From positions 109,838,469-109,902,468 of the forward strand of contig CM043951.1 in the NCBI GenBank assembly GCA_014529385.2: a stretch of 64,000 nucleotides of DNA, read 5' to 3'. Shown in pieces: positions 21,406 to 33,203 of this stretch (positions within the stretch are counted from its first letter, which is position 1; every line of letters begins with the position of its first letter). Below the pieces are notes generated by a model. That model was not told the DNA's origin. It saw only the letters and a list, made by a program, of their open reading frames with translations, and made no database searches. The DNA is from Adiantum capillus-veneris (lineage: Eukaryota; Streptophyta; Polypodiopsida; Polypodiales; Pteridaceae). Both the position numbers and the translations under genes were made by a program.

Positions 21406-23278
21406 TGGTATCAGAGCCTTGGTGGAGATTAGTGCTTGAAGCCCTTGGCATGGAGGAGAAGATCTTGGAGAAGAGATCCCCTTGAGAAGAAGAGAGTGAC
21501 CCATTGTCGCCGGCACCTTCACCCCTCACCATCTCCTGTAGCATTTAAGAACGTAGTCAATGCTGTACTAAGTTCCCTGGCCAACATTTTCAAAACTCTA
21601 CTCCCCAACAACTGTCCCCTCCCTTGTCAGCGAGTGTTTCAAACATCAGATGTCATTGAGCTCCCCCCATGTCCCTTGCGTTTTGATACGCCTTGTCAAC
21701 GCCGCCACTGTCCCCCCACGTTTAATGCATTACAAAATGCTTCCCCACGGTGGCACTCCTTGACGACGGTGAAATCCTCTCCTTCTTTAGCAATGACAAA
21801 CATCCATCACACTATGACACAGCATTTTGAAACACTGTGAGCCAGCAGTGTTGGACTACATTTGTCTGCTACTAGAAGAATTGAAGTCAGATACCATAGA
21901 GAAAGCCGTGCAATGCTATGGAGGAGTGTCTTGGGATTTGAAGAAGTGAGAACGGCTCAAAAGAGTGTGAGGCAAAGTTTTGATATGTGGACCCTTGATT
22001 TGTTCAAGAGCTCCCACACGGCAACGTCGAGGCGGATTGTAGTGAGTGCGAAGCGGCTTGCGGAATTTTTATCAGCTTGGATGGAATTCTTAGCCATTGC
22101 TATCCACAGTTTTTTGTAGAGCTTTGGATTTGTTAGACGCCTACCATAGGGAAAACGTGCGGAGCGTCTATCGTCGACAGAGTTTCAGATTACAGAGAGG
22201 GATATCAGATTGTGTGGATCCCATTGCGTGTGGAGTTCCCTTTGCGGTGGTATTGAAACATCTTGGATCTTTTTTGGATTGGTTTGTACGGCCATTTTTT
22301 GGGGTGGGAGAAGGTACCCGATTACCCCACCTTGCAACTTCAATGTATCCTTGCCTTGCTCGAGGCGCGACACAGCGACCAAAGACAACCAAAAGCTATG
22401 GATAACGGATCGCCAACCATCAATTTAGTGCCTATGCACCGGCTATTTTTTTAAGGAACCCGACAAATTCTTTGGCTCGAGTTTGTGAAGTCAAATGAAA
22501 GTGGCGGAGTTCGCTAGAGGACAACGACAAAAGGTCAATTGGACAAGGATGGCAGTCCAAGTACTCAGTTAGCTTCCTCGGTACCCAGGAGGTACGATCA
22601 CAATCATGATTGTGATTCGTCACTTTGTTTGGCTTTGAATTTTGAAGCCAAAGGCAAAAGTGGGAACTCACAGATAGACAACGACAAAGGAAAGCTGCAC
22701 ATAGATTACGGTAATAAACATTTCACAAAGGAGATTGGCATGGCACTCGTGGCGGTGGCCAAACTGGCCTCTACATCATATTTCTAGTCAAATGATAGGT
22801 GTCACCACTAGCTTCAACCAGAGAGAGGCAAGCAAGCAATGCTCCCTATAATTAAATTGGACTCTTTTGTTGGAGTTCAAGTTATTGGTCTTTGGACCCG
22901 TAGGTCGGCGCTCAATGCACATGCATCTGGCAAGGAACCAGTCAGATATTTAACTCACTATGAATGTGCTAGCCAATTCATTGTTGTTGGTCACATTATG
23001 GACAGGATGTGTTCCAATAGTTCATTATGTTGGAGTTTTACATTCTTGGATGTGATGTGTTCACAGTTCATGAATGGGGATTATTGGATGTAGTATGGTC
23101 TACAGTTCAAAGTTTCTACAAAGGCAACCAATGCTCAAGATGGCATTACTTTCGGGTACAAAGTTGAGGAGAGCAACCCCAAGGTGTATAGAGTTGGTGG
23201 CCACTACTAGGGTGTCCATGGTAGCTTCTTCATCGACTTGGTCTCACTATTGATGTCCAATATGAGTTGTAGAGAGCG
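21406..23278 (+). mobile_element. CT-LTR family internal region, longest uninterrupted (1.87 kb)
   Basis: Runs from primer site to purine tract between two LTRs. The leader at 21,535-21,840 has six spaced imperfect palindromes. 21,900-22,340 is a variant middle part, poorly shared with the other units. caaaatggcctcc is altered here. The 3' third has the normal landmarks. No retroelement protein is recognised. Small frames such as 22,097-22,405 lack support. Confidence 0.7.
21535..21840. repeat. Cluster of spaced ~16-bp imperfect palindromes
   Basis: Imperfect palindromes of the type agcgttttgaaacgct occur at about 21,539, 21,584, 21,632, 21,678, 21,725 and 21,822, with C-rich spacers. The step is about 46 bp, with one double step. 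Equivalent clusters lie in the leaders of other units (6172-6471, 12,309-12,483, 24,072-24,520, 47,590-47,770). Confidence 0.6.
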
Positions 23279-23638
<360 letters not shown>

Positions 23639-23639
23639 A

Positions 23640-23829
23640 TGTTAAATTTTAGTCATCGCAAGTGAACTGCCCAATGTGACCCATTATTTACTTTGGCTTT
23701 TAGGTATTTATTTTACTTATTTGTCAAAGTCTTGGGTAGGGAAATTTACTAGGATTGTTATATAAGCAGCCCCTTGCCTCCATTGTATACACATTTAGTT
23801 ATTCATTGCCAAGGTTGATTGGTTCAGGA

Positions 23830-23903
<74 letters not shown>

Positions 23904-23948
23904 CTCACTCCCCTTAGTCTCTACTCTTCCGCATTATCAACATTGACA
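23640..23948 (+). repeat. CT-LTR family LTR immediately abutting the previous one (309 bp)
   Basis: TGTTAAATTTTAG ... ACATTGACA, TATA box near 23,758, (CT)n of about 70 bp, then TGGTATCAAAGT at 23,949-23,960. Together with 23,279-23,638 it forms a head-to-tail LTR-LTR junction separated by one base. Confidence 0.85.
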
Positions 23949-25704
23949 TGGTATCAAAGTTGTGTGCTCCTGGAAGGCCTTGTCATGGAGGAGCAGCTCT
24001 CAAAGAAGAGATCCCGGAGAAGAAGAGATAGTGAACCCCTGTCGTCAACAATTCTCACCCCACCGGCTGCCCATACCATTCTAAAGCATTGAGCGGTGAT
24101 GCCCCTTGCGATATTATCTCCCATTAACTTCTTCCACTGCGTGCATTTCAATACGTTTCCTCTGTCGCGAGTATTTTGAAACGCTAGTGCTTGGTAGCGT
24201 TTCCAGTAGCCCAAACCTTGTGCAGTGTTTCAAAACGCTGTCTACGGGCAATACGTGGAACGGTGACCTCATTTGGAACGGCTTGGAACAAACCCCCTTC
24301 TTGGGCAACATTTCTGCTCCTAGCATTCTGAAATGCACTACTTCTTGATGGATCTCCATTGGTGACAACCTCCATGCCCTTATGTCCCTGCTTTGACTCA
24401 ATTACAACGAGGCACACAATTACACCCTTCCTTTCCGAGCGTTTTGAAATGCTCTCATTTGGAACGGCTTGGAACAAACCCCCTTCTTGGGCAACATTTC
24501 TGCTCCTAGCATTCTGAAATGCACTACTTCTTGATGGATCTCCATTGGTGACAACCTCCATGCCCTTATGTCTCTGCTTTGACTCAAATACAACGAGGCA
24601 CACCACATTTCTCAGTAAAGTTAAATAGAGGGCATTGGAGGCCCATTAGTGATCTGGTTTTTGGAAGCAGCTTGGTGCAAAATCATGTGGTTCCTTTCTA
24701 AAGTACTTTAAGGAGCGGAGTGCAACTCTCTTGGAGACTCTTTTGAAGAAGTTTTGTGAGCTCTTAGGAGCGGCTTGGGAGTACCAAAGACCAATAGATT
24801 GGCTTGGGGGTTTTGTGCGGCTTGGAGGAATTTTGCGGCTCTTGGAGTGCGAGAAGGTGTACAAGCTTCTAGTTCTTGCAAATTCAAAATGGCCTCCCCT
24901 TGCTCGAGCACCCGCGACGACAACAACCAAAAGCAAAAAGTGGCTATGGATAACGGATCGTCAACCATCCATTTGACGGCCCGTGGTCCGACACAACTCT
25001 CAAGGAACCCAACAATTTGTTTGGCTCGAGTTTGTGAAGTCAAAAGCAAATGGCGGAGTTCCCTAGAGGACAACGCCAAAGGTCAATTGGACACGGATGG
25101 CAATATTAGTATTCAGTTAGCTGCTTTGGTACCTAGGAGGTATCACCACAATCAACATTGGGATTTGACAACAACAAAGGGAAATTGGACAGAGATTACA
25201 ATAATGAATATTTGGTTGAGGAGATCGCCATGGCACTTGTGGCGGTGGCCACAATGGCCTCGATATTAAATTTCTAGTTAGATGATAGGTCTCACCACTA
25301 GCTTTAACCACAGAGAGACTTCTGAGTAGTAGAAAGGGGCAATGACTCCTCCCAATATTTAATTTGGACCCTTGTGTTGGAGTTCAAGTTATTCATGTTT
25401 GGACCTGTAGGTCGGAGTTCAATGCACATGCATCAACCAATTCATTATTGTTGGTCAGATTATGGATAGGATGTGTTCCAACAGTTCATTATCTTGGAGT
25501 TTTTTATTTTGGATGGGATGTGTTCATAATTCACAAATGGGGATTATTTCACGTAGTATGGTCTACAGTCCAAAGTTTCTACAAAGGCAACCAATGCTCA
25601 AGATGGCATTACTTTCAGGTACAAACTTGAGTAGAGCAACACAGAGGTTATCCAGTATCCCGGTCGGTGCTGAGGTGTCCATGATAGCTTCTTCATCAAC
25701 TTGG
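23949..25704 (+). mobile_element. CT-LTR family internal region with internal duplication
   Basis: Primer site, palindrome leader and normal landmarks. It includes a 150-bp direct duplication (24,268-24,417 and 24,453-24,602). It joins the next LTR without the usual purine tract and TGTTAAAG start, so a deletion lies near 25,704. No coding sequence is supported. Confidence 0.65.
24268..24602. repeat. 150-bp direct repeat, period 185 bp
   Basis: ctcatttggaacggcttgg ... caacgaggcacac occurs twice, nearly identically, with about 35 bp between the copies. The spacer contains agcgttttgaaatgct. The near identity implies a recent local duplication. Confidence 0.85.
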
Positions 25705-25799
25705 TTAGGGCAATTTACTAGGATTGCTATATAAGCGACACCTTGCCTCCATTGTATATTCATTCAATTATTCATTGCTAAGGTTGATTGGATCATGAG

Positions 25800-25860
<61 letters not shown>

Positions 25861-25905
25861 CTCATTCCCCTTGGTTTGTACGCTTTCGCATCGTTGACTT
25901 TGACA
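25705..25905 (+). repeat. CT-LTR family LTR, 5' truncated
   Basis: Starts within the LTR at ttagggcaatttactagg. It keeps TATA (near 25,727), (CT)n of about 55 bp and the end GACTTTGACA. Primer site TGGTATCAGAGC at 25,906-25,917. Confidence 0.8.
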
Positions 25906-26004
25906 TGGTATCAGAGCGATGCTGACATTGAAGCCATTCGCATGGAGGAGTAGACTTAAAGAGGAGAAGAAGAGTAGGTCTCGTCATCGACATTTCTTCC
26001 CCCC
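25906..26004 (+). mobile_element. CT-LTR family internal region, left part, split by CACTA
   Basis: Primer site and first ~100 bp (gaggagaagaagagtaggtc, catttcttccccc) up to the CACTA insertion. The unit resumes at 41,736 with the remaining C-run, matching the unsplit arrangement at 13,821-13,930 and 49,205-49,320. Confidence 0.75.
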
Positions 26005-26370
26005 CACTACAAAAGGTCACTTGAATTCCAGCGCCACATTATCGGCGTCACTGGCCGGCGTCGGTATATGTGTGTGTATTTATGGAGGGAGCTAAGTTTT
26101 TTTTTAAAATTTGATTTTCAAATTTCCGACGCCCCTTCTGGCACGTATTCCGATGACATCACGAATGCGCATACGACGCCCCTTTTGATGACTGTACCGA
26201 CGTCCGTACCGATAGCTGTACCGATGGTACCTGCAAAAATTGAAACCGCGGGCTCTCTCTGTGCATTTCTCTTAGTTCTTGCGCCACATCTCAAGCTCTC
26301 CTCTTCACCATCTCTCAAAGATCTGCTGCGATACATGCCGTCGGAGGTGCTTATCTTGCTTGTGGGTTAG
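26005..26370. repeat. CACTA 5' TIR and subterminal region (copy B)
   Basis: CACTACAAAAGG terminus followed by words such as ggcgtc, gccggcgtcgg, ccgatgac and gtaccgacg, which echo the 3' subterminal zone (taccgacgct, ccggcgtctc) in both orientations. The open frame across 26,068-26,370 is probably incidental. Confidence 0.7.
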
Positions 26371-26749
26371 TGCATAAAACTAAGGTAAGATTGTTTTCAT
26401 GTTTACTTGTAGATTTAGGGTTTAGGGTTTAGGGTTTAACTTTGTGTTTGTGTGTGCGTTTTTTCAGGTTCCAGGACTTTTACAACAACTTTCATTGATC
26501 AAATAGGATGAATGTGAGTGCTCAAACCTTTAAATGCATATTAAGTTTGTTTAAATTACTTTGTATATTAAGAAAAGAATATTTCATGATTTAAACTTTA
26601 AATACTTTAAAATTTTAATGCTTTAAAAGAAATAAGGATTTGTTATGTGAAATTTCATTTTAAATTATGAAAAAAATTTCTTTAAGTTTATGAAAAGTCT
26701 TGTTTTGTAGAAATTTTTTATTGAATTATGTCGTTTTTCAAATTATGTA
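26371..26749. other. CACTA AT-rich spacer with telomere-like run
   Basis: Non-coding. 26,412-26,439 reads tagatttagggtttagggtttagggttt, about four units of the plant telomere repeat TTTAGGG. The rest is AT-rich. A short exon-like stretch after ttttttcag at 26,461-26,468 cannot be assigned. Confidence 0.6.
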
Positions 26750-27055
26750 GTTGATGGGGTTTATGTTTTAGGTTAAGTTTATGTTATAAGTTAAGTTAGG
26801 TTAGGTTAGGTTACGTTAAGTTAAGCTACGTTGTTATGTTAGGTTATACGTTAGGTTAGGTTAGGTTATCTTATACGTTAGGTTAGATTAAGTTAAGCTC
26901 CGTTAGGTTAAGTTATATTAGGTTAGGTTAGGTTAAGCTATGTTAAGTTAAGTTAGGTTATCTTATATGTTAGGTTAGGTTAAGTTAATCTACGTTAGGT
27001 TTAGTTACATTAGGTTAGGTTAAGTAAAGCTACATTAGGTTAAGTTAGGTTAAGC
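26750..27055. repeat. TTAGGT satellite, left part (copy B)
   Basis: Dense ttaggttaggtta and ttaagctacgtt words without the 204-bp higher-order spacer seen at 37,770. It is followed by one arm of the palindrome unit (gacaatacggtaagctatagagcttaccc, 27,062-27,090), at whose centre gypsy I is inserted. Confidence 0.75.
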
Positions 27056-27098
27056 TACGTGCGACAATACGGTAAGCTATAGAGCTTACCCATAGCGT

Positions 27099-27576
27099 TG
27101 TTAGGAGTTTTTTGGAGCAAGGGATTGCGCATATGTACATACCCATGCATGGTGCATCGAATAAAGGATTACCCATTTTCTAGAGCCAGGTGGTTACGTG
27201 GGGCCCACATGTATACAGCTAGGACATCATGTACATAGTGCATCGATTTTCATTGTCACCAGTATCAGTGTGTTTTTTATATAATAAAGAGGAGTTGATA
27301 GCGTGTAAAACTTCTCAAGGAAGCTATCCACGGGCCGATGCCATGACGTAAGCAGGTGCGTCAGATGGCCTCTAGTGGTGTCAGGAGGTCGAATGGGGTC
27401 AATACTTGCACGTGAATAAGTACGTACACAACGTGGATGTTTTCTTATGATAATTATGCAGAAAGGTCATCATGAGGACTATATTTAGGGGCCACTTCAC
27501 ATGGTTGCAGGACGCATTATTGGAAAAAGTTGAGTGCCACGTGTGCAGATGGATGCAGCAGAGTGACAACTATGCA
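27099..27576 (+). repeat. Gypsy I 5' LTR, truncated
   Basis: TGTTAGGAGTTTTTTGGAGC ... gtgacaactatgcac, collinear with 509-980 and with 29,154 onward. After 27,576 it no longer follows the 3' LTR. The break marks a deletion that removed the last ~640 bp of the LTR and most of the interior. Confidence 0.75.
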
Positions 27577-27775
27577 CTTTGAGGGTGAACACCTCATTGA
27601 AGGAAATGTGTTTTAGAATTAAAGGCCTGTTAAAAAAGTTCAAAGCATGGAGAATCGACACATTGAACATGCTCTAAATGGAAAGGCACATGAAGCAGCT
27701 CAAAGCATGATTGGGGAGCTATTTGTGTTGAGAACCAATTAACCTCTTTATCATGCCCGGTAAAGTTTGGCTTAG
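27577..27775. other. Gypsy I interior remnant upstream of integrase
   Basis: About 200 bp between the deletion point and the open integrase frame. Several stops, no motif recognised. Presumably the remains of the RNase H-integrase linker. Confidence 0.4.
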
Positions 27776-29125
27776 AAAGAGGAGTTTTTCCTAACAAGAA
27801 TCATTCCAAAGGACATTCAGAAGTCTAAGAAGTATGGTTTTGTGCATAGAGCATACAGGTACAAATTGATTGGTGATGTCTTATACATGAAAGGGGTTGA
27901 TCTCGTGTTGAGACGTGCACCTTGGTGGGAGGAGCTGTACAGAGTGTTGGAAGAGAATCATGAAGACGCATGTGGTGCACATTTTTCTCTGAAGATCACC
28001 TTGCATAAGATCTTGCAAGAGGGGTATGTATGGCCTAGTTTGCACAAGGATGCTCACCATTGGTGTAGGTCTTGCAATAGGTGTCAAGTATTTGGGAAGA
28101 GAGTGTTGCAGCCAGAGCTAGTAGAAACCATTATGGCATTTGATGTGTTTGAAAAGTGGGGGATTGATAAAATAGGCCCGTTACCTATCACAAGCAGGGG
28201 CAAAAGCTATATTTTGACTACAGTGGACTATCTCTCTAGATGGGTAGAGGCTATAGCAGTAAAACAAATCACTGCGAAGGATGTGGAAAATTTTTTGTAC
28301 GATGAAATATGCTGTATGTTTGGGGTGCCACTAGAGCTAGTTTCGGATAAGGGGCCAAGATTTAGAGCTAAACTGCTAGACTTTTTGTGCGCGAAGATGA
28401 AGATTAGGCATCAACATACCACTCCTTATTATCCGCAGTGTAATGGCTTAAATGAAAGATTCAATGGTGAGTTGGTACAAATTCTTCCAAAAGTGACAAA
28501 GCACCAAGGAAAAAATTGGGATTTGGAATTGCCTAATGCATTATGGGCTTATCGTACTTCGGTGAAGACAATTACAGGGTTTAGTCCATTTCATTTGGTA
28601 TATGAAAAGGAAGCAGTATTGCTTGTGGAAGTAGATTTGCATGCGGTCAAGATGTTAGAGAAGTTGCTTGGGCTGACTAGTGATGCATTCAAAGAGAGAC
28701 TCCTACAGTCACAAGAGGTTCAGCTGGATAGGATGAGTGCATTGGAACATTATGGGAAGATGCATGATAAGGCTTTGGAAAAGATAAATGAAAAGGTCAA
28801 AAGTAAGGGTATCCAGAGGAATGACTTGGTTTTGCGTTACAACAGGAAGTTGGACAACACCTTCCAAAAGAAGTTTCAAATTAAGTGTGAAGGTCCTTTC
28901 AAGGTAGTGGAGTGTTTTTCGAATGGTACATATCAATTGGCTAACCTAGATGGGATTCTACATAAGTCAAGGGTAAGTGGATTGCGTCTTAAATTATATC
29001 ATGCCAGGTTAATGATGGTGGAGCAAGATGAGCTGTTTGTGGAGAAAGTAATGTCTGTGAGGGATGAGCAGACCTGTGACGCGGCGAGTCTCATATCTCT
29101 TTTTGTTGCTGCTGATCATGAATGA
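27776..29125 (+). CDS. Gypsy I integrase (isolated, open frame)
   Basis: An open frame after a TAG at 27,773, probably once part of a longer pol, with no ATG at its start. It shows the N-terminal zinc-binding H-H-C-C pattern (HEDACGAHFS ... CRSCNRCQ), then the catalytic DDE triad: D in WGIDKIGPL, D in LVSDKGPRF, E in NGLNERFNGEL. The C-terminal GPFKVVECFSNGTYQLANLD module ends the chain. The enzyme would insert the element's DNA copy into chromosomes. It is intact over about 450 codons but lacks every upstream pol domain, so it cannot be expressed in the normal way. Copy A keeps only its end (1-480). Confidence 0.85.
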   Translation, partial: KEEFFLTRIIPKDIQKSKKYGFVHRAYRYKLIGDVLYMKGVDLVLRRAPWWEELYRVLEENHEDACGAHFSLKITLHKILQEGYVWPSLHKDAHHWCRSCNRCQVFGKRVLQPELVETIMAFDVFEKWGIDKIGPLPITSRGKSYILTTVDYLSRWVEAIAVKQITAKDVENFLYDEICCMFGVPLELVSDKGPRFRAKLLDFLCAKMKIRHQHTTPYYPQCNGLNERFNGELVQILPKVTKHQGKNWDLELPNALWAYRTSVKTITGFSPFHLVYEKEAVLLVEVDLHAVKMLEKLLGLTSDAFKERLLQSQEVQLDRMSALEHYGKMHDKALEKINEKVKSKGIQRNDLVLRYNRKLDNTFQKKFQIKCEGPFKVVECFSNGTYQLANLDGILHKSRVSGLRLKLYHARLMMVEQDELFVEKVMSVRDEQTCDAASLISLFVAADHE

Positions 29126-29153
29126 TCTAGCAGGCTAGGGGATGGGCAAATTA

Positions 29154-29345
29154 TGTAAGGAGTTTTTTGGAGCAAGGGATTGCACATATGTACATACTCA
29201 TGCATGGTGCATCGAATAAAGGATTACCCATTTTCCATGGGGCCCACATGTGTACAGGTAGGACAACATGTACATAATGCATCGATTTTCATCGTCAACA
29301 GTATCAGTGTGTTTTTTATATAATAAAGAGGAATTGGTAGCGCGT
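29154..29345 (+). repeat. Gypsy I 3' LTR, left piece
   Basis: TGTAAGGAG ... ggtagcgcgt, following the purine tract ggctaggggatggg. It is interrupted by gypsy II and continues at 36,226. A TATA-like ttttatataataaag is near 29,315. Confidence 0.8.
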
Positions 29346-31029
29346 TGTCGTGCTGTGACACGTACATAGTGGGAACGCATGCTACAAGATCTATATTGTA
29401 ACTTTTTAGATACATAATTATCTTTCCTATAATGTACATATGCATATTTAAATATAATAATAAGCCTTCTATCTCATCCTATTATTTTTCTCAAGGGTAA
29501 CCTATCCTTACTTTACCATCAGAAAATACTATGGGAAAAGCTCAATAGCTCCGCCTCTTTAACTTGGGGCAAAAAGCATTGATTATTTATTTCTACTATC
29601 TCATTATCATCTCACACCCTAGCTAAATCATATATCTAGGGTAAAGTCCAATATATATATATTCTATGTATTTTTTATACTTTTCTTATATTTCTTTTTA
29701 AATAGCTACGAGGAGGGAATCAAATCGTAGTGGGACACTAGGTGGCATGATTTCAAAAATACACTTATTTTAATGCATTATTGCAAGCATGATTACAAAA
29801 CTTTGTCAAAGAGCAATGTCATGCTTTCATATGGCATGAGGTGTCCTTGTGAATTAAATGAAAGTCTAGGCTAAGGAGACCACATGAAGACTTTTGCTTC
29901 CATAAATGGACCCTATTTTGATGAATTTTTTACACAAGGTTCCAATCCGAATTGGAAAACGATTTTAAAATGAAAATCGTAGCTAATGAGCTGAAGTTTT
30001 TGGGCTATCCTTGGAAGATCAACTCTAATCAAAGAAGGTGTTGTACTTGGCGTATCAATCAAAGGGGGGTGCTCCCCTCTTCTTCTCTCTGCATCAATAA
30101 TGGTGCCGAAGGGTTTGTCAAGTAAGATGTGTTCTACATTGATGTTTTCTTGATTTCTTATTGTTTTCTTTTTCATCTCTAATCCCACATATATATATAT
30201 ATCTAATATTATCTCCTTAACCAAATCTATCTCTCTCACTCTTAGTAATTCATCCTCTCTACAAATTTTAAATTCTCTTTGCTACAGGTACATCTCTCCC
30301 CGCAGTATCCTTATTGTCTACGGGCAAGAATAGGGCTTGGGAGGGAAAATTCTCATCTCTTCACTTCTCTCATATCTACATTTCTCACATACTATCCTAG
30401 ATGAATAACCCACATGATGATCATTTCTATCACTTTCACTCTGTACAATCTATTAGAATTAACGTATGGATTAGCCGTAAAATACACTTTCAACAACGTA
30501 TAGTGTTTCTCTTTGGCCCTGAAAGGCTCAATGAAATACTTCTATCACCGGATCCCATCATACTACCTCTCATAGACTATAATTTTTCTTTTGATGTAAG
30601 CGTAGTTATCTTGCTATGAACCAAGAGGATTTGTACACACAATTAATCCCAATCACTAGACAAAATATATATATTATGGTAAGCACAAAACTACAATTCC
30701 AAAGAACAATTCGTAGCCTATTTGGTCAGCCAAGATTGAATGCCATTAACTCATCCATTAACCCTTTCATATTACCCATGATACGATATGACCATAGCCT
30801 TGATGTTTTCATCTTCGTATTGTTTTGACATTCTCTTTTGCGTTCTTTCTTTGTGTGTGTGAATGCAAGAGAGAAAGAGTGAGTCTTCTTTGATTGCACT
30901 TCTTTCCAAACCCTAGTCTTCATGGCATCTATGGTTTAACTCCTTCATATAGTTTTTGTTGAGTTCTCTCACAAACTCTCACAGCCATAAGCCCGGTGCT
31001 TTCCTGGCAAGACCGCAAATTTCTCGACA
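29346..31029 (+). repeat. Gypsy II 5' LTR (1,684 bp)
   Basis: From TGTCGTGCTGTGACACG to ccgcaaatttctcgaca. Its last ~190 bp recur almost exactly at 36,030-36,221, which fixes the end. It is AT-rich. The small frames inside (29,913-30,239 minus, 30,401-30,828 plus) show no family and are taken as chance. Confidence 0.8.
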
Positions 31030-31035
31030 TATTTT

Positions 31036-31049
31036 TGGTGAACCCGACG
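31036..31049 (+). promoter_or_regulatory. Gypsy II primer-binding site
   Basis: TGGTGAACCCGACG lies six bases after the LTR. It is the same as at 16,226. The tRNA is unassigned. Confidence 0.65.
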
Positions 31050-31082
31050 TGAATCTGCTAGGGTGAGAGTTTGTGGGTAACC

Positions 31083-33044
31083 ATGGGTGATCATGTTGAG
31101 CAACAGGGTATGCATTTTGACCCAGCAACAATGCAAATGTTTCAAGCATTTGCAATGTTCATGCAACAACAACATGCTACTGAAAGAAGGGAGATTTCAA
31201 CAACGAAGGCCATACAAGCGGTCGTCAACAGAATAATTCAGTTCAATGGCAACGATGTAACCAAGTACTTACGCGAGTATGTGAAGGAGATGGAGCTGCA
31301 TCGCGTGTCAGAAGGTGAGATGATTCAAAGCTTTGAGCTAGTTGTTGCTCCAGAAATTAGGGAGCATGTTAGGGCAATTAAAGATGGGCATGGGAGAAAT
31401 TGGGAAGAACTCAAAGTAGCTTTAAAGGAGGAATATTTCATGGAGGACTCGGAGAGAGTGACCAAAAGGACATTCTTAGAATGGGTAGTCAAGCCAAAGC
31501 AAGGACTATCAATAACATAGCTACTTAGGGAATTTGAGCGGCGCTATGCACAACTCACTAGGATAGAAAGGGCCACACTAGATGCAGAGAAGACAGATCT
31601 TTTCTTACAAGCTGCAGGTAAAGAGTTTCAAGAAAATTTGGAGCTTCTTCTTGAAGATAAAGATGCTGAGCAAGGACTAAAGACCGACTGGAATGAGGTT
31701 GAAGGTGCTGTCTCACTGCTTGCCAAACGACAAAGAAGAAGGGACAAGATGGTAGTAAACACTACAAGTCCTTCCACCTCAACTCTAGACAAAATGGTAA
31801 AGCCTACTTTAATCGCTCCTAAGTTTGATGAGTCCATGCTAGATGAGCTTGTGAAGGGAATGCGTGACTTGAAGGTGAAGTTTGCAAAGCTTGAAGAAAA
31901 AGGCCAACCATCAGGGCCACTTCCTAGGCAAAGACAACAGCCCAAAGAAGGGTTTGTTAATAGATGTATTTGGTGTGATAGTACAGACCATGTAAGAAGG
32001 GATTGTGATGATTTTAGTGATGCTTTGTCAAAATATGTTGTCTTTTTTAAGGATGGTAAAATCCACTTAAGAGAGATAGGTCTACCCTTGAGAACTAACT
32101 TTGGGAAGGGGGGAATGCAAACCTTAGTTGAAGATATGGCAACCAAGCATGCCACCTCTTTAGTTGAGGCAGCTACTTATGGAGTAAAAATTGAGCATTT
32201 TTGTGATGAAGAGATGAGTGACCATCATGGTCAAATTTGGCCAAATGTCATGCAATTAGCTAAAAAGGGAAAGCTTACAAATGAGATTCTACATGAAGCA
32301 GGTGATTGCATACGTCTAGAAACAGGATGGAATGATCCAGTGGACTCATTGTCAGTGCATGCCTGCATTACAAAATGCCAACAAAATGAGGCAATTGTAG
32401 AAGAGAAGCGCAGACGTGAGAATATTGATGAAAGACCATCAAAAAGAGCTTCTAGAACTGGGGGAAGAAGTGACTCAATTCTTTCTCAAACACCCTCAAC
32501 AAAAGGAGCATCTCCACCTGAAATACTCATGGAGGAGTCTACAACAGGAAAGAAGAAAGAGCCAACAAAAGGTCAGACAAAAGGCCCAACTTATAAACTA
32601 CAATCTGATATTGAGGTTGCTACAGATTTAAAGAAAGTCTTGGAGGAAAGGATCTTGAATAGCAAGATTGAGTTCACTCTGGGAGAAGCTCTTGGCATTG
32701 CAAAGCGTGAATTCCACGAGGAGATCATTGACATCATCAAGAGGAAGAGGCAAACCCTTGCTGAAGTTTCTCGTCCACAGGTTGAAGGGGAAACCTCGAA
32801 GACACAAGGGATGCAACTGCAAAATAAGGAGAATGATGGAGCTGTGGTAGGATGCTACCAATCTAGTGGGAGAGTGAAGCAAGTATATTTCTCAAATGAT
32901 GATGAAGAAGTTGAAGATATTCCTAGGAGTTACTATTCACAAAGTCATTGGGCAAGGGCTACTACAGAAACTTTGGTCAAGGTAGGTGATCTTGAAGAGC
33001 CGTTTGTTGCCTTGAAAATTTCTCACAGCTTGTGTAAACCATGA
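31083..33044 (+). pseudogene. Gypsy II gag, one premature stop, protease region deleted
   Basis: Start ATG at 31,083 (MGDHVEQQGMHFD), chosen because it follows the primer site and opens the conserved frame. The N-terminal part (FNGNDVTKYLREYVKEME, then WEELKVALKEEYF) looks like a capsid region of a retroelement gag. A TAG at 31,518 interrupts it, and the same frame resumes. A CCHC zinc knuckle, CIWCDSTDHVRRDC, starts at 31,965 (about residue 295). A long linker follows (EAATYGVKIEHF ... RRRENIDERPSKRAS). The frame reaches GDLEEPFVAL, just before the protease active site seen at 17,190 in the related element, then ends out of register. About 330 bp containing the protease are missing at about 33,014. 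Confidence 0.8.
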
Positions 33045-33203
33045 AAGAAATCGTGACAACCTCAGAGAACATCCTCTACCAAAGGTGAGCAAAGAGTTTC
33101 ATGATCATAGAGAAATGATGGGTTTTGGCCAAGTACCATTGTAAAGCGGGATTGCAGTGGTACAAAAAGAAAAAGGGTCTCGCCTGATCCAAAAATAGGT
33201 GAA

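Noticed and set aside
22097-22405. 102-codon frame in the CT-LTR interior
   Set aside because: Not kept open in other units and no known motif.
29913-30239. Frames within the gypsy II LTR (also 30,401-30,828)
   Set aside because: Inside a long LTR, no homology recognised. Two neighbouring frames resemble each other slightly but not convincingly.
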